This document shows, one piece after another, positions 8,363 to 16,274 of a DNA stretch of 46,994 nt; position 1 is the first letter of the stretch, and the number at the start of each line of letters is the position of its first letter. The position numbers were made by a program, and so were the translations under genes. The notes beneath the pieces are model-generated. The model was not told the origin of the DNA and did no database searches. It saw only the letters and a program-made list of their open reading frames with translations. The stretch lies in NCBI GenBank assembly GCA_019894975.1, contig JAGXNO010000028.1:1-46994 (forward strand), read 5' to 3'. The stretch comes from Promethearchaeota archaeon (GTDB lineage Archaea > Asgardarchaeota > Lokiarchaeia > Sigyniarchaeales > SOKP01).

Positions 8363-9976
8363 GTGTTGAAATTACAGAATGAATTAGGGCCTAATATTCC
8401 TGTGAATAAACCTCTCGTTGTCCGCACGATTAAGGATGTCACTAAAGAGCAACGGGAGTATGCACTTGAGAAAACAGAGTATAACGTCTTTTCATTTCCC
8501 GCAGATTTGTTATTTGTAGATTTCTTATCGGATTCTGGATCAGGAACTATGACAGATTTACAATGGGCTTCTCTTTTTCACGGGGATGAATCATATGGTC
8601 GAAATAAAGGCTATTATGTCCTTTTAGATGCAATTCGAGATACTTTCGAGCGTGGTGATAAACCAAATCGAGCTATAAATCTGATTCTTTCTGGAGAAAC
8701 AAATGTGAAAAAATTAATGGATGAGCTTTATCTTACTTCTTTTGAAGGAGGTTTTGTTAATGGTGGAGTACACCAATTAATTCGTCCAAATGCTTTTATA
8801 GTTCCACAGGGTCGATGTGCAGAGTTCTTACTCTTTTCCACTATTGCTCCAATACTGAAAGAAAAGTATCCATCTAATGAGTTTTTTATCCCAAATAATG
8901 GTCATTTTGATACAACCGAAGCAAATATTACAGTTAATGGTATAACACCAGTTAATCTCTTTTCAGCTAATTTATTGGATGAGTTTCCTTATGATCAAAT
9001 GGATAACAGGAATCCTTTCAAGGGAAATATGGATATCAAGAGATTAGAAACTTTAATTCATGAAAAAGGAGTAGACTCTATTCCCTTAATTTATATAACA
9101 ATTACCAATAACACTGCAGCAGGACAACCAGTTGAAATGAATAATATTAGAGAGGTAAAAAAAGTAGCAAATAAATATGATATTCCTCTCTTTTTTGATG
9201 CCTGTAGATTTGCTGAAAATGCAAATTTTATCAAAGAATTTGAAAAAGGATATCAAAATCGCACTATCCTAAACATCGTTCAAGAAATGTTTTCACATGT
9301 AGATGGGTTTACTATAAGTTTCAAAAAAGATGGACTGGCAAATATTGGTGGAGGATTTTTCTTTCGAGATAATGGAAAGTTCCACGAAAAATTCTCCTTT
9401 AAAGAAGATATCGGGATTAAATTAAAAGAAAAACAAATCCTAACTTTTGGAAACGATAGTTACGGAGGGATGAGTGGTAGAGATATTATGGCGCTTGCTA
9501 CTGGATTATATGAAGTTGTACAGGAATCTTATTTGAATGAGCGAAAATTTCAAATAAGAACATTCGCTCGAAAACTTGCCGAAAATCACGTTCCAGTAAT
9601 CCTTCCAGCTGGAGGACATGCTATTTATCTTAATATGGATAAGTTCTTTGAAGGGTTAGATGCTAAAATTGATGAGTTTAGAGGAGTTGGTTTCACTATT
9701 GAATTGATTCGTCACTATGGTATTAGAGCATGTGAGTTAGGACCGTTTGCTTTTGAATGGGATAAGAAAAATCCTGAACAGCAAAAAGGAATTTTAAATT
9801 TAGTAAGATTTGCCGTACCTCGAAATGTATATGGTCCTTCTCATATTGATTATGCTGTAGCAGCTATTACTGAATTATATAATAACCGAGATAAAATTCC
9901 AAAAGTAGAGATTTCTCGTGGAGCCAATTTGCGATTACGGCATTTCCAAACAGGTCTACAACCTATCTATAAGTAA
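8363..9976 (+). CDS. Tryptophanase/tyrosine phenol-lyase family PLP enzyme
   Basis: 537 residues. SDSGSGTMTDLQWA (56-69) and GDESY (74-78) match the conserved N-terminal region of beta-eliminating lyases. FFDACRF (277-283) carries the PLP-pyridine Asp, and SFKKD (319-323) the Schiff-base Lys (K321 or K322), followed by NIGGG. The family cleaves an amino acid to ammonia, pyruvate and indole or phenol. The protein is some 65 residues longer than E. coli TnaA. Whether the substrate is tryptophan, tyrosine or another amino acid cannot be told. Start GTG 8363 with GGTGG at 8354-8358. Fits amino-acid fermentation. Confidence 0.9.
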   Translation: MLKLQNELGPNIPVNKPLVVRTIKDVTKEQREYALEKTEYNVFSFPADLLFVDFLSDSGSGTMTDLQWASLFHGDESYGRNKGYYVLLDAIRDTFERGDKPNRAINLILSGETNVKKLMDELYLTSFEGGFVNGGVHQLIRPNAFIVPQGRCAEFLLFSTIAPILKEKYPSNEFFIPNNGHFDTTEANITVNGITPVNLFSANLLDEFPYDQMDNRNPFKGNMDIKRLETLIHEKGVDSIPLIYITITNNTAAGQPVEMNNIREVKKVANKYDIPLFFDACRFAENANFIKEFEKGYQNRTILNIVQEMFSHVDGFTISFKKDGLANIGGGFFFRDNGKFHEKFSFKEDIGIKLKEKQILTFGNDSYGGMSGRDIMALATGLYEVVQESYLNERKFQIRTFARKLAENHVPVILPAGGHAIYLNMDKFFEGLDAKIDEFRGVGFTIELIRHYGIRACELGPFAFEWDKKNPEQQKGILNLVRFAVPRNVYGPSHIDYAVAAITELYNNRDKIPKVEISRGANLRLRHFQTGLQPIYK

Positions 9977-10097
9977 CAATATAGAAATTTGACTTAGTCT
10001 GATAACCCAATATAACACTGATTTTTATCTATATAACTTAATATATTGTATTTAACTTATAAAGCGTATAAATAACATTTATAGGAGAATGTTAAAA

Positions 10098-11435
10098 ATG
10101 ACTGGGATTTTAGATGGAATTTTAGTATTAGATTTTTCAGAATATATTGCCGGTCCATATTGCGGGTTTTTGCTCGCAGATCTTGGCGCAGAAGTTATAA
10201 AAATCGAACCTCCTGACGGATCTGAAGAAAGACGATGGGGTAGATGGAGTCGATATAAAGGCAATACAAGAATGGCCCTGACGGTGAACAGAGGCAAGAA
10301 AAGTCTTTGTCTTGATGTTAGAAAGGAAGAGGCAAAGAAAATTATCTACCGTTTGGTTGAAAAGGCCGATATTGTAGTTCAAAATTACACACCTGGAGTC
10401 GCCAAAAGGCTAGGGATCGATTATGATACTCTATCAGCAATCAACAAGGGAATAATCTTCATCTCAAGTACCGCATTTGGTGAAGTAGGGCCTTACAAAA
10501 CGCGTAAAGGTTTTGATATTATCGCACACGCCGCTTCTGGTATGATGGCCGCCTACTCTGATGAAGATGGTAAACCACGTGGCCCTGGAGGAAGCCCTTT
10601 TATAGATATTGGCACAGGTATGCTCAATGCCTTCAGTGCTGTATCGGCTCTATTTGCCAGAACGAAGACCGGAGAGGGTCAAAAAATAGAAACATCACTC
10701 TTTTGTACTGGTATGGCTTTAAGAGCTGCAGGGTTCTCAAAGATCGAAAGCCTGGATAAAGAAAAACATCAAGAGGAATTGGAAATTTTAAGCAATGGTT
10801 TTCGGGAGGGAAAGACTCATACTGAGATTATTGACGAATTAGCCTATTTAAATCTTCGACATGAAATGCCTAAATCAACCCGGATACTCGAAGTTCCTGA
10901 TTGTAATCACAGGCCCGCAGACAGATATTCACTCCCGTATTATCGAATTTATGAAACCGCAAACGGATTTATGAGTGTTGCCGCACTCACAACTCGGCAG
11001 AGAGAGGATATGTGTGAAGTTATAGACATACACGAAAAAGGAGCTGGGGTTGAATTCAGCCAGATTAACGATGATGTTATATATAATAATCAATTGGCAA
11101 TGAAAGATCGGTTTGAAAAACGTTTTCGAGAAAAAACGAGTGAAGAATGGATCGAAGCTCTAGAGAAAGTCGGAGTTCCCTGTGGACCCGTAAATTACAG
11201 TGCGAATCTTTTCTATGATCCGCAGGTCAAGGCATTAAACATGATCTGGGATCTTGAAAACAGTAAACTAGGTCCTTATCAAATGATCGGTCACCCAATC
11301 AAGTTCACAAAAAATCCAGTAAAGCCCGGAAAAGGGGCTCCAACTTTAGGTGAAGATTCTGTTTCTATCTTAGAGCAGTTTGGATACAATAATGATGAGA
11401 TTGAGGAGTTTAAAAAACAGGCTGTTATAAAATAA
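10098..11435 (+). CDS. Class III CoA-transferase (CaiB/BaiF family)
   Basis: About 445 residues. The N-terminus (ILVLDFSEYIAGPYC, then LADLGAEVIKIEPP) and NRGKKSLCLD are diagnostic of the family. GFD (141-143, numbered from the ATG at 10089) supplies the Asp that forms the acyl-aspartyl anhydride in characterised members; GVPCGPVN and GAPTLGEDS lie at the C-terminus. It moves CoA between carboxylic acids. ATG 10098 is preferred because GGAG at 10083-10086 is better spaced; ATG 10089 is also in frame. The gene appears richer in G/C than its neighbours. It follows the lyase gene but has its own leader with TATA-like TTATAAAG. Confidence 0.9.
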   Translation: MTGILDGILVLDFSEYIAGPYCGFLLADLGAEVIKIEPPDGSEERRWGRWSRYKGNTRMALTVNRGKKSLCLDVRKEEAKKIIYRLVEKADIVVQNYTPGVAKRLGIDYDTLSAINKGIIFISSTAFGEVGPYKTRKGFDIIAHAASGMMAAYSDEDGKPRGPGGSPFIDIGTGMLNAFSAVSALFARTKTGEGQKIETSLFCTGMALRAAGFSKIESLDKEKHQEELEILSNGFREGKTHTEIIDELAYLNLRHEMPKSTRILEVPDCNHRPADRYSLPYYRIYETANGFMSVAALTTRQREDMCEVIDIHEKGAGVEFSQINDDVIYNNQLAMKDRFEKRFREKTSEEWIEALEKVGVPCGPVNYSANLFYDPQVKALNMIWDLENSKLGPYQMIGHPIKFTKNPVKPGKGAPTLGEDSVSILEQFGYNNDEIEEFKKQAVIK

Positions 11436-11521
11436 GCAGACTGAATTTTCAACCTATCTCTAAAAATTTTTTTCTATAAATAACTCTGAATAATTAAAGG
11501 AAAAATAAGATTAAAAAATCC

Positions 11522-11833
11522 TTATATTTCTAACATTCGCAATTTCTGGGATATATCTTTTCTTCTTAGTATCTTCATAAAATCATCCTTTCTCTGCTGA
11601 AGACGAGTTAAAAAGGAATCTAATTTATCAAAATTGTTAAAATAGTAATCCTTCCCTTCAACCATCATTTTTACTCCTTTTTTATCGTTTAAAATGATGG
11701 CATAAATTCCGCCTACCTCTGAATCATGTTTAATGAAGACTTTCTCTGAATTTGGCATCTTTTCATTTCCTTTTTTTGCCCAGAAGTTATTTTTTAGCAA
11801 ATAAGATCGATACATTGACATTTTTTCACACAC
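11522..11833 (-). CDS. Small hypothetical protein
   Basis: Up to 103 residues, basic, with a short beta-rich middle (GGIYAIILNDKKGVKMMVEGKDYYF) and a charged helical C-terminus. No family recognised. The farthest start is GTG 11833; ATG codons at residue 5 and at MPNSEKV, which has an upstream AGG, are alternatives. The compact alpha/beta pattern and lack of low-complexity suggest a real gene. Confidence 0.5.
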   Translation of the reverse strand: MCEKMSMYRSYLLKNNFWAKKGNEKMPNSEKVFIKHDSEVGGIYAIILNDKKGVKMMVEGKDYYFNNFDKLDSFLTRLQQRKDDFMKILRRKDISQKLRMLEI

Positions 11834-12449
11834 AACCTTTTTTTTATTTTAATCATGGTGAGTCATCGAGATATGCTCATCAATATGCTCGATAATACCA
11901 TCGACATATAGCTCTGAGTAATATATAATAAGGTTAAATTATAACATCGTGTAATATGCAAGGAACACAATATTACTGTGATATTATAAAACTTTATTTC
12001 TACACTACACAAGAAACTAAGATTCTAAAATCATATATAAATCACAAAGTAAAAAGTCCAGAAGTATTTACTAAAATTTTTTTACTTGGGGTAGAACTAT
12101 AATTATTTCAAGTGGAAATTTACTCACAAGTACAAGATATCTGGGTATTATGAGATTTTTTAATTGAAAGACTATCATCTAACACATATCAATTAAAAAT
12201 TTTCCTCTAGGAAAATACTTAGAATTACAAAAATGTAGAAGATTCTATAAATTGCACCAAGAAAACAATTGATTTCGATAATTCGTCTCAAAAAAACAAT
12301 TAAATTCGTACAAATTGAAGCTTGTATCTTATGTGTGTTTGGTTATAACGAAAAACTTACAAAATGATTCGGATTAAAATATACTGAAAACTAATATTAA
12401 TTGGTTAATAAGGGGAAGATTTGATTTACTTAATAATTAAGGTTAGGGG
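11834..12449. other. 616-bp intergenic region with palindrome
   Basis: No gene recognised. It holds a direct repeat ATATGCTC (near 11870 and 11885), a palindrome at 12199-12216, and two similar words AAACAATTgatTTCG / AAACAATTaaaTTCG near 12265-12310. A reverse-strand frame at ~11855-11940 would give a short tail with no start codon. This is a divergent region, so promoters for both flanking small genes should lie here. Confidence 0.35.
12199..12216. repeat. Palindrome, possible operator
   Basis: ATTTTCCT-CT-AGGAAAAT is a perfect 8-bp inverted repeat with a 2-nt centre, a geometry usual for dimeric DNA-binding proteins. It lies about 235 bp upstream of the next start codon, and no TATA box is clearly coupled to it. 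Confidence 0.3.
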
Positions 12450-12764
12450 TTGAAAAAACTAAATATGATTTCAGAAATAGAATTTTTTCATGATATTTTT
12501 GATGAATTTGTATGTTTAGAAGAAACCCTGCAAGATAACGAGATATGGAAGTCAAGTTCAATTATAAAATTAATGAACGTATCTCATGAATTTGAAGACA
12601 AACAGATGCTTGCTGAAGGATTAAAAATGATCCTCAATTTATGCAAGTTTAGAGAATGCGGTGAATTAATTGACTTTTATGACTCAGAAAGTTATCATGT
12701 AAACGATTTAACGGGACCAGATAAGGGTTTAGTAGATTCAATATTAAAAGCAGAATTTACTTGA
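12450..12764 (+). CDS. Small acidic hypothetical protein
   Basis: 104 residues, strongly acidic, predicted all-helical, with two cysteines in LNLCKFRECGE. No family recognised. Start TTG 12450 with AGGTTAGGGG just upstream; ATG 12465 is an alternative. The 3' end overlaps the end of the convergent PUA gene by 8 bp. Confidence 0.5.
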   Translation: MKKLNMISEIEFFHDIFDEFVCLEETLQDNEIWKSSSIIKLMNVSHEFEDKQMLAEGLKMILNLCKFRECGELIDFYDSESYHVNDLTGPDKGLVDSILKAEFT

Positions 12765-13263
12765 ATTGTTTTTCAAACTGCCAAATAGAATCTTGAATAG
12801 TATGAAGATTCTTTATTACTTTTCCAGAACTTATAGATTCCATCTCTGAAGCATCATACATTGCTTTACCTACAGCTAACGCTCGATGTTTTGTTTCCTC
12901 TTCGATTTTTATAATATCTCCTTTTTTAATCGAGGGGTCAATCTTCGTGATCCCAGGTCTCATTACATCAGCACCGTTAGTAACAAACCTTACTGCCCCA
13001 AAATCTACTACAACCGTTTTTAAATCTACTCTATTGTTTAGTAGAAGTGTCAATACGGGGATATATCCTTCTTTGGACTTCCATAACTTTAATTCATTAT
13101 TAACGGCAAATAATGTATCCCCTGATTCTGTCTGTATTAGTTCTACATTACTCTTTTTAGGAAAAATCTGATCAATGAAGCTTTGGTCATAATGATTTAA
13201 AATTTCCTCCTTCAGAGTTGTTAACTCTGATTTTCGAATAAAGTGTCGTTGTTTTATTTTCAT
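12757..13263 (-). CDS. PUA-domain RNA-binding protein (archaeal MCT-1/Tma20-like)
   Basis: 168 residues. The N-terminal ~75 residues (KIKQRHFIRKSE) match the pre-PUA domain of archaeal MCT-1-like proteins. A PUA domain follows (about 78-155), with VVDFGAVRFVTNGADVMRPGI and GDII as its core strands. In eukaryotes MCT-1 works with DENR in ribosome recycling and re-initiation; the archaeal role is presumed to be related to translation. Length is normal for the family. Transcribed divergently from the 2H phosphoesterase. Confidence 0.85.
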   Translation of the reverse strand: MKIKQRHFIRKSELTTLKEEILNHYDQSFIDQIFPKKSNVELIQTESGDTLFAVNNELKLWKSKEGYIPVLTLLLNNRVDLKTVVVDFGAVRFVTNGADVMRPGITKIDPSIKKGDIIKIEEETKHRALAVGKAMYDASEMESISSGKVIKNLHTIQDSIWQFEKQFK

Positions 13264-13359
13264 AATTCAAATTACAATTAGACTTTTCTTAAATAAAAAT
13301 CTTTTAATTAATTTTCATTAAGTTAAAAAAATAATAAAGAAAATATATTATCCACATTC

Positions 13360-13905
13360 ATGAGTAAGGTTTATAATTCTGCTGTTGTGATTATACCTCC
13401 ACAAGAGAAGTGGGATTCAATACAAGAAATTCGTGAAACCTATGATAGAGGTTTTAATCGATGGATGCCCCATATAACTTTACTTTATCCTTTTAGACCA
13501 AAAACAGAATACATGAATCTTGAAAAGGAATTTTCCGAAATATGCAGAAATCTAAAACCGTTTGAAATTAATTTTAAATATTTTAAATTCTTTAGTCATG
13601 GACACCAGAATTTTACTCTTTGGCTCGATCCCGAACCCGCAGATTTAATAATTAATCTGCAAACAGAAATTTTGAAACTTGTTCCTGATTGTAATGATGT
13701 AAATAAATTTAAAAAAGGTTTTAAGCCTCATTTAAGCGTTGGTCAGATTAAAGGGAAACAAAATTTGACTGACAGTATTTCAAAACTACAGAAAAACTGG
13801 ATAGAGCTTACTTTTTTACTCGACAAAATTTACTTTATCTCTCGTGAAAACATAAAAACTGCTCAATTTGAAATCGCGAAACAAATTCAATTTAATACGG
13901 AATAA
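13360..13905 (+). CDS. 2H phosphoesterase superfamily protein (2'-5' RNA ligase/CPDase-like)
   Basis: 181 residues with the two His motifs of the superfamily: H38-I-T40 in MPHITLLYPF and H124-L-S126 in KPHLSVGQ. These form the active site for cyclic phosphodiester or 2'-5' bond chemistry on RNA or nucleotides. The N-terminal strand NSAVVIIPP is also typical. Substrate unknown. Starts at an ATG within a short 5' leader; 75 bp before the small GTPase gene on the same strand. Confidence 0.8.
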   Translation: MSKVYNSAVVIIPPQEKWDSIQEIRETYDRGFNRWMPHITLLYPFRPKTEYMNLEKEFSEICRNLKPFEINFKYFKFFSHGHQNFTLWLDPEPADLIINLQTEILKLVPDCNDVNKFKKGFKPHLSVGQIKGKQNLTDSISKLQKNWIELTFLLDKIYFISRENIKTAQFEIAKQIQFNTE

Positions 13906-13980
13906 TTAACATTTTTATATCCGAATTTCATTAATTAATTAATTAAAAACCGAAAATAATCTACTAGAAAATTAAGCATT

Positions 13981-14562
13981 ATGAATGACAAGAAAAAATC
14001 TGATGAAGAACTAGTGTTTCATGAACGACAGGAGATGATTTACAAGATAATTGTGATTGGGGACCCTGCAGTTGGCAAAACAAGCCTTTTAACTAATTTC
14101 TGTGGTGACAAATTCAAATATGAGTACGAGCCAACTGTTGGAGTAAATATAACAAAGCAGAAAATCACTGTTAAGAATGATATGGGGAAGGATACAGATA
14201 TTTATTTAATGATATGGGACATCGCAGGACAACCCCAATTCTATATGCTCCATCGCCCGTACTTTAATGGTGCAGACGGGATGATTTTAGTATATGATGT
14301 TACTCGATCAAGTTCTTTCTCAAACGTAAATAATTGGTATTCAACAGCAGTAAAATACGGTCTTTCAGGAGTTCCACGGGTTTTAATAGGTAATAAAATA
14401 GATTTGAAAGATGAGAAAAAAATTATCTTACCTATGGCAGAACACTTATCTCAGAAATTAAATGCCCCATTTTTTGAAACCTCAGCATTGACGGGTGAGA
14501 GTGTCGCTGAAATGTTCTTTAAAATAGGAGAACTTACACTTCTTTCAAAATTGCAAGAATAA
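13981..14562 (+). CDS. Ras/Rab-like small GTPase (Asgard)
   Basis: 193 residues. All G boxes are present: GDPAVGKTS (27-35), T52 in EPTVG, WDIAGQ (79-84), NKID (138-141) and ETSA (166-169). The Gln of WDIAGQ is the canonical catalytic residue. There is no C-terminal Cys for prenylation, so membrane attachment would need another route. Such eukaryote-like GTPases are abundant in Asgard genomes. Convergent with the coiled-coil gene and close to the longin-GTPase. Confidence 0.92.
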   Translation: MNDKKKSDEELVFHERQEMIYKIIVIGDPAVGKTSLLTNFCGDKFKYEYEPTVGVNITKQKITVKNDMGKDTDIYLMIWDIAGQPQFYMLHRPYFNGADGMILVYDVTRSSSFSNVNNWYSTAVKYGLSGVPRVLIGNKIDLKDEKKIILPMAEHLSQKLNAPFFETSALTGESVAEMFFKIGELTLLSKLQE

Positions 14563-14586
14563 CTACACTTTTTTCTCTACTACTTA

Positions 14587-15180
14587 TTATCCTTTTACTG
14601 ATAACTTATTGATCCAAAAATTGATTTTTTCCTTAAGATCTTGCTTTATCTCACCAGGAAGGGTCTCTAAACCATTAATTTTTTTATTAAACTGCCCTAT
14701 TTCGTAAAGGATCCTATGTCCTCCAGTAAAATCGAGGATGTCTCCTTTAATTTTCTCTAATTGGCTTATTACTGTTTGATGATCATCATTTTCATCCAAA
14801 TAGGTAGCTAAGTGATTAAATTCATCTATAATTGACTGCTTTCTATCTGTAGCCGACATATCACGTTCAACTGTTTCGGTTTCGGCTTCTCTTGCTCGGA
14901 ATGAAATATTAGACCGCTGAATCAACGTTCTAATTAAATCAAGCTCTGCTTCAAGAATTTTCTGATTTTCAATTACATTGGTGAGTTGTGGTAATAATGC
15001 TTTAACATCAATTGTGGCTTTACTTAATTCATCAACTTTATCAGTTAGCATCTTTATTTTTAAATTTGTTTGTCCCATCTTGGTTATAATATCAAGTCCA
15101 AATTTCTCGAGTATCGAAGCGAATGCAGTAAGTTTTTCATTTATTTCCTTGAAATTTTTTGGGTTATTTGGATCTTCCAT
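14587..15180 (-). CDS. Coiled-coil protein between two GTPase genes
   Basis: About 197 residues with no recognised family. Heptad-like stretches occupy about 10-55 and 60-95 (KIKMLTDKVDELSKA), then a charged linker (REAETETVERD) and a second helical half ending in KINFWINKLSVKG. No signal peptide or membrane segment. ATG 15180 is favoured, with GGTG upstream; GTG at 15189 or 15186 is possible. It lies between a Ras-like and an Arf-like GTPase, so an effector or scaffold role is conceivable but only by context. Confidence 0.65.
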   Translation of the reverse strand: MEDPNNPKNFKEINEKLTAFASILEKFGLDIITKMGQTNLKIKMLTDKVDELSKATIDVKALLPQLTNVIENQKILEAELDLIRTLIQRSNISFRAREAETETVERDMSATDRKQSIIDEFNHLATYLDENDDHQTVISQLEKIKGDILDFTGGHRILYEIGQFNKKINGLETLPGEIKQDLKEKINFWINKLSVKG

Positions 15181-15307
15181 TAGCACCACTCTCTTAGTTA
15201 TCGATCTAAAAAGTTATATTTAGTTGGTAAGTATAAGTATTACATAATTATTTTTTATTGAAATTTATTATTTAATTAATATAATGCTTTTATAAAAAAC
15301 TTCTCAA

Positions 15308-16198
15308 GTGATAAAGTTGATTCAGTACATAAACATTCTTACTAAGGACGGTAAATCGTTGTTATTCAGAAACTATGGCACTTCCGAAGTTGATAGAGAC
15401 TTATTGGCTGGATTCTTAAGCGCATTCTCAGGATTTATGAAGGAAATTAGCCAGAGTGACATTAAAAGTACACAGACAGAGGATTTCAAGTATTTCTATA
15501 CCATTATCGATACAATTATTATTGTCGTTTGTACAGATTTAATAGATGATGATTCTACTGTTAATTCAAAAATTCTAAGTATAAGAACAAGATTTATTGA
15601 GCAGTATGGGAAAATCCTTAAAGATGGAAGTTGGGCAGGAAATCGAACCATTTTTTATGATTTTGAAAAAGAATTGGATAATCTTATATTAGGAGCAATT
15701 AAGATTTCGATCCTTGGTTTTGGGGGCGTTGGGAAAACCACGTTAACACGACTAATTTGTGGACAAGATGTTGACCTTGAGTATGTACCTACAATTACAG
15801 CTGATATAGCTTCTTATGAAGGGGATGAGTTCGAAAGATCTATTACTCTTTGGGACTTTGCAGGGCAGGCTCAATTTAGGTCACTATGGAAAAGCCTATT
15901 GCAAGGCTCAGATATCTGCCTTTTAGTTACTGATTCAACATTTGAAAATATAAATGAATCTAAAGAAATTATACATGATATTTTAGATAAACATTTTCAA
16001 GAAAAACTCGTAATTGGTATTGCTAATAAACAAGATTTACCAAATCGGCTTACACCAAAGTTTTGTGAAAGGATTTTGGCTAGTGAAGAACGATTGATTA
16101 AAACCCATGGAATGAGCGCAATTAAACCAATGTATCGCGAGAAAATTTTGGCAATATTAAGAGAAGCCATAAAAGAAATTTCAAGGATAAGTGATTAA
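15308..16198 (+). CDS. Longin-like domain fused to Arf-like GTPase
   Basis: 296 residues. Residues 1-~105 follow the longin pattern: beta strand with NILTKDGKSLLFRNYG hairpin, helix, YFYTIIDTIIIVVCTD strands, then two helices ending near GKIL. Residues ~130-296 are a complete GTPase: GFGGVGKTT (137-145), PTIT (161-164), WDFAGQ (182-187), NKQD (240-243) and MSA (269-271). NKQD and the WDFAGQ-QFRSLW region are Arf/Sar/SRbeta-like. Start GTG 15308. The longin assignment rests on secondary-structure pattern; roadblock is the main alternative. Likely role: GTP-controlled regulation at membranes. Confidence 0.85.
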   Translation: MIKLIQYINILTKDGKSLLFRNYGTSEVDRDLLAGFLSAFSGFMKEISQSDIKSTQTEDFKYFYTIIDTIIIVVCTDLIDDDSTVNSKILSIRTRFIEQYGKILKDGSWAGNRTIFYDFEKELDNLILGAIKISILGFGGVGKTTLTRLICGQDVDLEYVPTITADIASYEGDEFERSITLWDFAGQAQFRSLWKSLLQGSDICLLVTDSTFENINESKEIIHDILDKHFQEKLVIGIANKQDLPNRLTPKFCERILASEERLIKTHGMSAIKPMYREKILAILREAIKEISRISD

Positions 16199-16274
16199 TC
16201 TAGATTTTAAATTCTGATTGAAATAAAAATAATTTTAAGATTTTCAATCCTTTTTCCTATCATCTTATTATTTT

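Noticed and set aside
11866..11896. Direct repeat ATATGCTC considered as CRISPR or iteron
   Set aside because: Only two copies of 8 bp, no regular array.
11850..11940. Possible short reverse-strand protein tail
   Set aside because: Only about 29 codons, no start codon and no similarity to anything in the window.
12947..13171. Frame antisense to the PUA protein gene
   Set aside because: Covered by the conserved PUA domain on the minus strand.
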